Assembly (NCBI GenBank): GCA_001630475.1
Contig: KV419414.1
Span: 187,664-251,663 of the forward strand
Length of the DNA stretch: 64,000 nt
Origin: Sistotremastrum niveocremeum HHB9708
Lineage: Eukaryota; Basidiomycota; Agaricomycetes; Sistotremastrales; Sistotremastraceae
Reading direction: 5' to 3'
Shown: positions 25,500-35,600 of the stretch, one piece after another
Layout of the letters: every line of letters starts with the position of its first letter
Numbering within the stretch: position 1 is the stretch's first letter
Position numbers and translations under genes: made by a program
The notes under the pieces: generated by a model
What the model saw: the letters and a program-made list of their open reading frames with translations, nothing else
Database searches by the model: none
What the model was told of the DNA's origin: nothing

Positions 25500-26033
25500 A
25501 TGCCCTCATTCAGATCTCGCCGTGGAACCGGTTACTTCAAAAATAAGAATCCCAATTCCAATACCCCTCAGAACTATCAATATTACATTAGCCTTTGGGC
25601 CACAAGCGAGGGCCATAAGTTCGATTGGCACTCGGTAGTCCAGACCGGTGGCCGACCAGCACATATTCCTGTGTGGCAAGCGATTCCGAAAAGTCAGTAA
25701 CACACTTTGATTTTTTGATCATTTGCTGATGACTGTTGGCTGTATAACAGTCACATGGTCCGATGGCACCGTAGAGATTCTATACCACTACACGGAGTGT
25801 GCAGCTGAGCAGAAGCTAGCCAAAGAAGCCGCGGCAAAAGCTATGGCTGAATCCGGACATTGTGTACGTCTCCTTCCTTCTTCATATTCTCCCTTCCCTC
25901 ATCAAATAATCTAGTGAACTCGCAATCTCCACAGACTTACTCGTGGAAGCTGATTGGTTTCATCGAGGCCCACCAGAAGCAGTCGATCCATCCGCTCAAT
26001 CGTAATTTCCTTCATCTCGCCTCCCCTCTCTAG
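25500..26033 (+). CDS. Small dsRBD-like protein, family member D3
   Basis: Exons 25500-25692, 25751-25863 and 25935-26033 give 134 aa. Start MPSFRSRRGTGYFKNKNP is followed by NYQYYISLWATSEGHKFDW, IPVWQAIPKITWSDGTVEI and AAEQKLAKEAAAKAMAESG: helix, beta strands and Ala/Lys helix in dsRBD order. Unlike D1, D2 and D4, the third exon is coding (TYSWKLIGFIEAHQK, then 17 more residues) before TAG at 26031. The same sequence exists downstream of the stop in D4 as non-coding DNA, so D3 differs from its sister mainly by the splice acceptor used. A TATA box stands at 25402-25409. Confidence 0.72.
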
Positions 26034-26160
26034 TCAAGGAGAGACGAATGAAGGATCCTGCTCAAGGTTGTCTTCTTTGCAACCACAACTCGCACGTAGT
26101 AGTATTATCCTACATTTGTCGGCATCTCATCATACGTGGTGGAGTGCCAACGATGTTTTA
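25936..26160 (+). repeat. 3' duplication shared by D3 and D4
   Basis: The D3 last exon plus 3' flank (25936-26160) matches 27496-27688 behind D4. Shared words include GTGGAAGCTG, CAGTCGATC/CAGTCGATT, CGTAATTTCCTT, AAGGATCCTGCT, GCAACCACAACTCGCAC and CGTGGTGGA. The two genes therefore arose by a duplication that included the 3' flank. Confidence 0.75.
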
Positions 26161-26909
26161 GATTTCATTTCTTGGACTTGTTTCGTAGTTTCCTTGTTGT
26201 CCGTCTTCTGAGTCTTCGTTCGATTTTCTCCATAGATGATTCACCCCTCTTCCTACTCCGTACTCGCTGCTATGTTTTTCAGTTCAGAATATACTTGCCA
26301 ATCGAAAAAACCAACCTCGATTGAATCGGATTGATACGGGAGGAAAATCCGAAAGAGAATCTTATCTTTCTCAGGCTGTGGGTAGAGACTGAATGCCTCA
26401 AGACATTATTGATTAGGTAATTAACACTACGAAAGCTCGAATACGTTCGCTAATACACAAGCCACGGAAATGCAAATAACTATTCCAGAAGCTTCAGTGA
26501 CAACAACGCGAACAAACAATAAATCTGACACCGCTATAAGCTCACGGCACCGCCTTGTTAATATAGAGGGGGTACCATGGCCTCGGGTTAGTTACCCTAC
26601 TTCCGCTACGCGGTGTAGTAGCTGGAGTGATTAGAAAGCTTTTAGGGTCGCTAAAAGAGCCTCTCATGCCACTCGGGCCCTGTCGGGAGATCCCGCAATC
26701 GCTTTTTGTGCGTGTATTATCATGTTACCGATCCCGACGCAAGATGAGAATAGGGTACTTCTGGGTAAAAATTGACCAACCAAGTCTTTACACTCTCGTC
26801 CGACCCTCCTTCAACAATCATTCCCCAAATTTGTGGTGTAACGCCTCATAGGCTACTCTTGGAGGCGCACTGGGAGCGTTGCGACAACCATGCGCAGTCT
26901 GACCTCCAC

Positions 26910-26917
26910 TATAAAAA
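26910..26917 (+). promoter_or_regulatory. TATA box of D4
   Basis: TATAAAAA stands 131 bp before the ATG at 27048, in the same context as the TATAAAAG of D3. The spacing implies a leader of roughly 100 nt. Confidence 0.45.
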
Positions 26918-27047
26918 CCCCTGGATATTGTCAGATACTTCACTACCCATCTCTTCGCCTCCCCTTTGCGCCTTCACCTTCACCTACCAATATCCAAGCC
27001 ATCAGTCCTCTAGCCCGGTGACTACCCATAGTTGCTCTCACATCCCG

Positions 27048-27474
27048 ATGCCTTCCTTCTACGATAAACGTGTCAAAGGATACATGAAGGACAAAACCAT
27101 CGACTCAGTACAGAACTACAAATACTGGGTCGGCAAATGGCTCGAAACGCAAGGCGCCAAACTCGATTGGGCAATGAGTGAAGTGGACAAACAACCGGCT
27201 CATAGGAGGATTCCTCAGGCAATTCCCATGAGTAATCGTGTTTCTGCTTCCATCATTTCTCAGTATTTCACTAAACGCTTTCTTGTGACTAGTTCGATGG
27301 AATTACGGAACTCCGGGGGAGTTCACTGAGAAGCTACCGAAATTCGTACAAGCTGATGCGCGCGTCAAAGACGCGCAAGAAGCTGCTGCGAAACTGATGG
27401 CCGAATCTGGTTATTTCGTAAGTGCAGCCCCGCCCCCTATACGCTATCCTTTTCAAAGAGTCTCCATCTAGTAA
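27048..27474 (+). CDS. Small dsRBD-like protein, family member D4
   Basis: Exons 27048-27231 and 27293-27417 give 103 aa; splicing to the CTAG at 27468-27471 puts TAA (27472-27474) directly after the junction, as in D1 and D2. The product MPSFYDKRVKGYMKDK... keeps NYKYWVGKWLETQGAKLDW and the last helix VKDAQEAAAKLMAESG. The conserved PVWQA core has changed to RRIPQA, losing the tryptophan found in the other three copies. The acceptor used by the sister gene D3 (CACAG before ACTTAC) is mutated here (GTCGAC before ACATTT), which explains the shorter end. It may be a decaying copy. Confidence 0.62.
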
Positions 27475-28033
27475 GCCTACCCGGCTAATTGTCGACACAT
27501 TTGTGGAAGCTGGCGGTTTCATAGAAGCCGAACCAACGCAGTCGATTTTCCTCTCCTGATCGTAATTTCCTTGCCTCAACAAAGGATCCTGCTGAAGTTT
27601 GTCTTCCGTGCAACCACAACTCGCACAATTTTTTCAGTTCATTGGTTGACATTCCATCTTTCGTGGTGGATGTTTGCCATGTGCTTTAGAGATGTAGTTA
27701 TGGACTCTGATTGTCTCCCGTTTTAAATTGTTATTCCTTCTGTGTCTGATTAATCCGCTTAGACTACTTGCTGCTATTGCTTCGATTTGTCCACAATATA
27801 CGTTTTACTTTCAGTTCAAGAATCCCAGATGTCATTCGGCCCATTCTGGTGGACACCTTCGATTTACTGCAAGGATTTCTACACTCAGAGTCGACGCTTA
27901 GATACCTCACTTGTCGTGCGTATTTTATTATTGTGACAATTGTGAAACATTTCTCAGACATACATTGCTTAAAGTACAATTTGCACTCGCTCTTCTTCGT
28001 TTTCTATCCTTTCCCAACGCCGTTCCCGCTGGC

Positions 28034-29177
28034 TTACTGTTCCGCCTTCCCCGCCACCACCTCAGATTTACCAGCCCCTTGATCCAAGCCCGAATCCAAA
28101 GTCTTCCTCTTCTTGATCTGTTCCTCCTGCTTCCTTCTCTCCTCAACACTGATATTCACATTCCAACTCATCCCACTAATGTGCTTATAGAGATCACCCG
28201 CCGTCTTGATTCGGTCTGGGAATTTGATTTGACCTGTGACGGGTGTGGAATATAATTGCGGATAAAGAGGTGTAGGAAGATGGGCGCGGAGTGTGAATAC
28301 GAGAGAATAGCGATGACTGGGTGAGAACATGGAGGCAAGTTCGTCGGCTGCTGACGATGATGCCGAGGCTGATGATGTAGTGGGAGGAAGAATGGAGGGA
28401 TGCAGGCGAACGCGATGGCGGCAAGCAACGAATCGACCATTGGTAAGAGCTTGCAGAGTTTGTCCAATGACTAGAGTAGCCGTCATAGCGCCCATCACCG
28501 ATTCATCCTGACGATCAGCAGGAGATTGACCACGATCTTCGACAGAGAACCACGAATCCGTATCCGGATTCCAAACTTCGAGACCTGGAGAATGTCCAAT
28601 GACAAGACTCATCAGTCCAAGATCCTTATGCGTCTCCGATACGACTCCTCGGTCTTCATCAGCACCAGGAGGGGGGCGTTCATATCTGAACATCCGCAGC
28701 AGTGATGCGACGGATTCGGAAGCTGGCATCTCGACGCAGGGCAAGATGAGTTCGTCGAATACTCCTTCTGGTAGACCCAGTGCAGGTTCGACAACGTCCC
28801 TTACGACACTATGTATCCACCACCCAGCCTCCTTCCACGCATCGCGCGCAGCTTCTCTGATCTCGCTCTCCGGTTCTTTCGGCGTGTAAGGACTTTCATA
28901 CGTCCTCAGCGTCAAGAGCTGCTTCTCAGTAGGCACTTCAGACCATCCTTCTTCAGATGCCTGATATTCCGTATTGGTGGGCAATGCGAATTGTTTCTTA
29001 TACGCAGTATCTTCAGCGAAGAATTTCGCAGCGTGATAGAAGAGAATTTCGCATGCGTCGTGGAGGGCGTCGGGCGGCTGGATGACGTCCCATCCTCGCG
29101 CTGGAAATTTTGGCGATGGGAACGGCGCGAACGACGTCCCAGGAGGTGGACCTGGCGGAAGCGCGTACGAGGTCGTC
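28034..29177 (-). CDS. 2OG-Fe(II) oxygenase, isopenicillin N synthase-like
   Basis: A single exon of 381 aa from ATG 29177. The enzyme class uses iron and 2-oxoglutarate to oxidise a substrate, which I cannot name. The iron triad is visible: His184 and Asp186 in SETHKDLGLMSLVIG, and His255 in NGRFVACRHRVRLH; the 2-oxoglutarate-binding Arg290 sits in RYSLVF. The N-terminal block PARGWDVIQPPDALHDACEI resembles the DIOX_N region. A Ser/Ala-rich loop (270-282) separates His255 from Arg290, and the C-terminus ends in a basic RRKQEEQIKKRK helix. The frame stays open to 29470, but the Met at 29177 is preferred because upstream codons overlap the first exon and promoter of the opposing gene at 29276. 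Confidence 0.85.
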
Positions 29178-29275
29178 ATTGGCAGCGGGATCAAGAGAAT
29201 TGTGGCTGTGACGTCAGAGCCGCTGGATGATATGAGTCGGATTTCGGAAAGTCTCACTCTCAAAGTCAAACCGCC
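29178..29275. promoter_or_regulatory. 98-bp divergent promoter region
   Basis: Only 98 bp separate the start codons of the 2OG oxygenase (minus) and the mitochondrial protein (plus), so the two genes probably share a bidirectional promoter. The plus-strand start has a strong CCGCCATGA context. Confidence 0.5.
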
Positions 29276-29989
29276 ATGATCTCTCGTACCATTTCCGTAA
29301 GTCGGTCTGAAGCCTCTGTGAACTGTTAAGACAACTTTAAATATGCTTAGGCTCGCAGATTCACCGTCGCCGCTCGCGCGTTGGCCAGTGGAACGACTGG
29401 CACTGCTCCGCCGTCGTCGTGTCATCCAGCGGATCCAAATATCCCCAAGTCGTCCGAGCAAAACGCTCATTTAAAACACACATCCAATCCTGGTAACCAA
29501 AAGGCTCACTCTTCACAATCATCTCCCCCATCCGGCGGAAACGCGTCGGCGAATCCCTCCTTGCCATCCCACAAAACCTCGCCCAACGCACCCACCCAAA
29601 CACCCAAACGCACCTTCCACACCTCTTCTATCTTCTCATATCCATCCGAAAAGCAAGATACATCTCCTTCCTCAGAGAAAACCGAACATACACCCGATAC
29701 CTACAACAAAGCGTCTTCCGACGTCCCGCCCTCCACGAGCGAAAAAACGAACGTGGTCGAGGATTCACCCGATAATGATAAGGTCTCGCATGCGCATGAT
29801 GCACCTGGAAAAGGAGCTTATACGACTGTGAGCTCGGAGAGTCCGTATCAGCCTAAGAGTGGGGATCAGAAGGAGGAAAATTTGAGGTATGGAAATACGT
29901 CGAAGCATAATGGTGGACCGGAAGACGGTGTCGCAAAGGAACACGAAGGGCCCGAAGGTAGTGAGAGCGGCGGTAGGAAGCCTGAGTAA
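29276..29989 (+). CDS. Mitochondrially targeted conserved fungal protein
   Basis: Exon 1 is only 21 nt (29276-29296, MISRTIS), joined across a 54-nt intron to 29351-29989. The product has 219 aa. Its N-terminus MISRTISARRFTVAARALAS is rich in Arg, Ser and Ala without acids, a classic mitochondrial presequence, and FHTSSIFS further on resembles a processing region. The rest is low-complexity, polar and probably disordered, ending in LRYGNTSKHNGGPEDG and SGGRKPE. I recall comparable uncharacterised fungal proteins with LRYGG and GGRKPE tails; their function is unknown. An internal Met at 29381 would lack the presequence and is a poorer start. Confidence 0.65.
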
Positions 29990-30326
29990 TGCCCTCAACG
30001 GCGAGTTTCTTGGTGCGTCGTGGTGAGAAGAAATTATAATCGATGTATTCATAACGGTCATTTGCCGATAAATTCAATGTAATTCTAGAGGAATCTTCAT
30101 TCACTTTGACTAAAAGCATCTCCTCCTTTGTAGAAGGTGCTATGGTTGAAAACCGTGGACGTAAAAAAGCGTTGTGGCTACAGTAGCATCGAATGCGACT
30201 TCATGACGTCATCAGACATGAGAAGGAGATCGCAAAGCCCCAATGAAAGAAATAGATGCTCGCCCGCTGATCTGGAAGGCAATCAAATCCGGCAAAAATC
30301 CTTCGATATATACAATCAGCTCCCCA

Positions 30327-32297
30327 TCACTGTCCCCACATGATCAAATCAATAGCCGCATCCGACCTCGGCACGATCTTGCATACAAAAACCTCCGGAC
30401 GACTGACAATTCCAGGCGTGAAATCCAGCTGCGGGGTAATCTCGACACCGTCCGCATCTTTCTCCTTCAAAATGTTGAAGGTGGCAAGGATCGACGATAT
30501 TTGAAGAAATAATGTTACTTCGGCAAAGTACATTCCTATTGCAAGACATCAGGAATATCCCAGATTTCCTGAGGATGCAAATTACCTGCGCAGACGCGTC
30601 GACCGAAGCCGAAAACGAAATTCCGGGGGTCGGGTTGGATACCTTTAGCATCCTTTTCGCTTTTCCCTAGATAGCGCGCAGGATCAAATTGCATCGGGTC
30701 AGGATACATTGATTCGTCGTGCGTCACCGCCCTAAACTGATATGAACATCGGACGATCATCATATCCATCGCATTAAACTGACCAAATATTTGGGACTAT
30801 TATGGAACCTTTCTGGATGTACATTCCTTCATAGTAATCGTCTTGCGTCACAGAGTGAGGTACACCTATCAGCAAATAAGTCAAGAATAAATAATGTGAT
30901 GACAATTCGAGACTGCACGAACCGAGTGGTCCTCCGGGATGAAACCTGAATACTTCTTGGATTAACGCGTCCACGTAGGGAAGCCTTTCTCTGTCTGATA
31001 GTTGAGGGAGACGATCTGAGCCGACGACAGAGCTGATTTCGTCCTGGGCGCGTTTTTGAGCATCGGGATTGAGGGTCATCAGAAGGAAGAATATGAGCAT
31101 AGTGGAGACCACCTGATGAGAGTTCTGTCAATCTCACATTTAACATAGCAGTTAAATCTGCAGTCACCGTATCCACGCCGGCCATATACATAGTCCCCGC
31201 AACGTTTTTGACGATTTCTTCGTGTTCAGGGATTATATTCTCTCGACTCATTTGGTTCAGAACGAAAGAGGGATATGATTTCCCAGATTTGATCTCCAAT
31301 TTGGCCCATTCGAAAGGCAGGTTCCTGACCTCTTCAGTGCTCGCTCTCCTTTTCGCCATAAATGTTTGAAAGCCGCCTCCTGGTAACCAGCCAGGATAAT
31401 ATTTAACTAGTGATGGATGGAACATAAACGGGGGAATATGTATTATAAGGAAGCGGACGTACGGATTGGATAAGAATCGACCAACCATGTACCAGGGTGC
31501 ATGGTTGAATTGTATACTTTCATCCAATCCTCAATCTTAGTGACTAGATAGTCATCGTTTGATTCCACCGTATAGCCATAGATTGTCTTCAATACTGATC
31601 TGCTTTGACAACTACAATAAAGCCGAATATTCGATGTCAGCTGGGAGATTTTGGGGACTAAATTAGTATGTACAGTCGCAAATGCTGCTCAAAATGCTTC
31701 GGATCCGATAACAAGTTTTTCAAGAGTAACTTTACATCACCCTCGATCGATGGTAAGTGGCGCGCCGTTCCCTTCGCACTCAGTTCCTCGTGGGCTATTC
31801 TTCGGGTCGTGTGAAAATGAGGACTTTGAGAACTCATCCTAACAAGGGATTTGGCCAGAGTGGTGAGGTCATTCGTGGCAGAAGATGGTCGATCCGAGTA
31901 TATTTTGGACCGAGTACCCAAAAGATCGTGAATAGCCTTGGCGCTATTTAAGACGACGATATTGAGTCGATGACTCCTAAATGAGAATACAGGACCTGGA
32001 AGAAGTGGCATCGTACTCAAGCTTTATTTTAAGAGGCGTTCAATCGTGATGCGACGTACCGTACATCCTGCTCCATTCTGCGTATTGTCTCCAGATATCT
32101 TTTCTTCGGCCGACGATCGAACGACTGGTAGGAGATTGTCTGAATCCATGCGGTCCTGGGGGTGGGAGTTTCGAGTTACCCTGGAGCGAAGGTGCAACGA
32201 AGGAAGCCACGAGGACGAGCAGAAGAAATGCGATAGCGAGCGTAGCTTTATCGGCGGCAAGGCCGCTGACTGGGATCCATAGGGGAGCGAGGACCAT
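30327..32297 (-). CDS. Cytochrome P450, tandem copy 1
   Basis: Eight exons (32297-32060, 31995-31674, 31611-31463, 31406-31168, 31112-30923, 30865-30784, 30731-30586, 30535-30327) give 524 aa with perfect phasing. It is a membrane-anchored haem monooxygenase of the microsomal fungal type, substrate unknown. Visible: anchor helix at about residues 16-36, proline hinge PPPGP (45-49), I-helix AGVDT (312-316), ExxR EVFR (369-372), FDPARYL, and haem loop [10 protein letters not shown] with Cys454. It ends DLIMWGQ. The intron pattern is shared with the two following P450 genes, so the three arose by tandem duplication. Such clusters often serve secondary metabolism or detoxification, but no backbone synthase is present here. 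Confidence 0.93.
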
Positions 32298-32964
32298 CTT
32301 GATGAACAGAGGCAGAGGGACTTGAGAGGCATCATGTAGTATTATATACAATGGATGCTCGTCAGCGGGACGTGCGATAACGCTGCGCTAAGGCACCTCC
32401 ATCTTCGGTTCTGAACAAAAGTACACGTTATGATAGCAGCACTGAATTCATGAACGGATGTAAAACTCACTGAAAGGAATATGCATCAGTCCTCCAAATT
32501 AGTCTTTAGGAGTGGGCTTTTGATTCCTAATTCATCGTAGATCGAGTTGACATCTGTGCTGCAGGCGTCATATGTTGATGGCAGACCAAGTGGCAGACGA
32601 GCTGAGATGAAGTGTAGCTCACATGCCCTGACCGTCTACTATTTGAACGGTGACGGGAGAATAATTCAATCGTAATCTAGTCGTCAAAGACAACTCCTTG
32701 TTCAACTCAGTCGGCGAGTAAATTACTGGAATTTTAGTGAAATTACATCTAATGGCGTTGAGGGCAAGGTCGAGGCGAAGAGCAGATGGCGGAGTTTCAA
32801 AAAATAGCATGAACCAGATATTTCGGTTTGTGCTCCCAATTTCAGTGAGAAATTCGGAAATAACGAAACTGGGAAAATGGCGCAAAATTCACGAGTCCTC
32901 TATGAGCGAATGTAAAAATTCTGGTCTACCGAGCATCATTCCACCTCGTTCTCCCACCTCGAGA

Positions 32965-34942
32965 TCAAGGATCCCACATAATCAAATCAACAGCAGCATC
33001 CGACCTCGGAACGATCCTACAGACAAAATCCTCCGGCTGACTTATATGTCCACCCGTAAAATCCACGTTCGGGATAATCTCAACACCGTCCGTATTTATC
33101 TCCTTCGAGATGTTGAAAGTCGCGAGGATTGAACAGACTTGGAGGAATAATGTGACTTCGGCGAAGTACATCCCTGCAGTGAGACCCTTGAGAACCTTAA
33201 TTTTAGGGAAGAATGAGATTATGAATTACCGGCGCAGACGCGTCGCCCGAATCCGAATACGAAATTCCGCGGATCAGGTTGGGCGCTCTTAACATCTTGA
33301 TCACTCTTGTCCAAATATCTCATGGGGTCGAATTTCATTGGTTCAGGATATGTCGATTCGTCATGTGTAACCGCCCTAGAATCAAATACATATTAGATTA
33401 GCGTTCATCTCATCGAAGTAGCCTTACCAAACATTCGGAACAATGGTCGAGCCCTTCTGAATGAACATGTCTTCGTAGTAATCGTCTTGAGTGACAGCGT
33501 GCGTCACAGCTACCAAAAATCATGACACTGTCACATAATGAACCGGCTGTGATAAATATGAAGACCAACCTAGTGGAGCAGGCGGATGAAACCTGAGTAC
33601 TTCTTGAATCAAGGCACCAACATAAGGAAGCTTCCCCCTATCTGGTAGCTGAGGAAGACGATCGGACCCCACGACAGAATCTACTTCCTCCTGAGCGCGT
33701 TTCTGGATTTCGGGGTTCAGCATCATCATGAGCAAAAACGTCAACATGGCGGACAGAACCTAACCGACAAATTATGAGACTCAGAGAATAACCGAAAACG
33801 TAATCAGGCTTACGGTATCCACTCCAGACATGTGCATAGCGCCTACGACGTATTTAATGCTTTCTTCGTGATCTGGGTTCACGTTGTCTTGACTGAGTTG
33901 ATTTGCCACGAAAGAGGGATAGGATCTTCCCGCTCGGATCTCCGATTTTGTCCACTCGAAAGGGACGTTCATCATCTGTCCATTACTAGCTCTCCTCTCA
34001 GTGATGAAGTTGTGAGATTCAGCCCCGAGCATCCATGTAGGAAGATACCTCACTGATCAGCAAATCAATTCAAACATTATCGGAACAATCTGCGACAGAG
34101 GGACGAACGGATAGGATAGGAGTCTATGAACCAGGCACCTGTCCTCAGGAAGGGGGAGTTGAGGGCCTTGAACCAGTTCCCATGAATAGTGATGTAAGGA
34201 TCATCATCGGACTCTACAGGGTATCCATAGATGGCCATCATTATTGATTTGCTCTGGCAGCTACCATAAAGGATCAATCATGAGTAAATAATATCACCAG
34301 ATACGAATGTAGACATACAGTCGCAAATGTTGCCTGAAATGTTTCGGATCCGACATCAGACTCTTCAGGAGTAGCTTGACGTGGCGTTCAAGCGCTGGCA
34401 AATGACGCAAGGTTCCCTTCTGCCCCAATTCCTCGTGAGCCATTCTTCTGGAGGTGGCAAACCGAGCATCCTGAGAGCTTATCCTACCAATAGGCTTATT
34501 TTGATTCGTAAGCTCAATAATGGCAGAGTATGGTCGATCCGAATATATTTTCGCCCGGATATCCAAAAGATCGTGTACGGCCTTGGCGCTGTTCAAGACG
34601 ACGATATTGAGTCGATGACTCCTAAATGAGAATACAGGACCTGGAAGACGAGGCATCCTTATCAAACCCTATTCTGACAGGCGTTCATTCGAAATGCGAC
34701 GTACCGTATATCTTGCTCCATTCCGCGTATTGTCTCCAGATATCTTTTCTTCCACGGAAGATTGAACGACTGGTTGGAGATTGTTTGAATCCGCGTGGTC
34801 CTGGAGGTGGGAATTTTGAAAGCCGCTGTAGCCGAATTGCAACAAAGGAGGCAACGATGCCAACCACAAGAAATCCGACAGCGAGCATAGCTCCATCGAG
34901 AGAAAAGTCGTTGACTGGCGTCCAAGGAGGTGCGAGGACCAT
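32965..34942 (-). CDS. Cytochrome P450, tandem copy 2
   Basis: The closest relative of copy 1: starts [13 protein letters not shown], has [37 protein letters not shown]-helix SGVDT, ExxR EVLR, haem loop [10 protein letters not shown] near 33230-33260, and ends DLIMWDP. Splice sites occur at the same places as in copy 1 and every checked junction is canonical, so the gene appears intact at about 520 aa. The alanine/glycine before GVDT is Ser here. Promoter DNA is also duplicated between copies 1 and 2 (see findings). Confidence 0.9.
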
Positions 34943-35600
34943 CTTCAGGCCGAGCACCAGGACAAGGCCTGACAGAGATCATGTATCATATACGAAGGAG
35001 GTCCAGCGGCACGAAGTAGGTTGTCTGAAGGCGATTCCCCGGTACAATTCTGGGAATAGTACACATGTGATGATGGCAACACTGAGCTACTGGCAAACTC
35101 ACGGAACGGAATGCAAATCGATCTGGCCGGATCGTCGAAACGGGTGTGATTTTGTTTACCAAAGCATTGTAACTGAGCCGACACCTGCAAGAATGTTGAT
35201 GGCATCTCGAACGCGGTGAGGTGAGATGACTGAGATGAGGCGTAGCTCACGTGGATTGAATATCTGCTATCTGACCGATAGCGGATGATTAGTTCAATCG
35301 TATCTAGGGGTCAAAGTTAAGTCCTTGCTCAACTTAGTGGGCGAGCAGTGAACTAACTGGTACTTGAAGCTACTGAAATGACGATGAACATCCGTCAAAG
35401 CTTTAAAGGTAGTTGGCGGAGTATCAATAGCAAAATCAACCCGATATGTCCGCTCGTGCTCCTCACTCCAGTGGAAAATCACGAAAATAATAATAAAAAA
35501 GTCGCATGAAACTCCCGACTGTTCAAGTTTTAACTCTTTATGAGCTAATCCACCCAAAAAATCTTCCTCTATTCTACTGACCACTATGTATTCCACCCCT

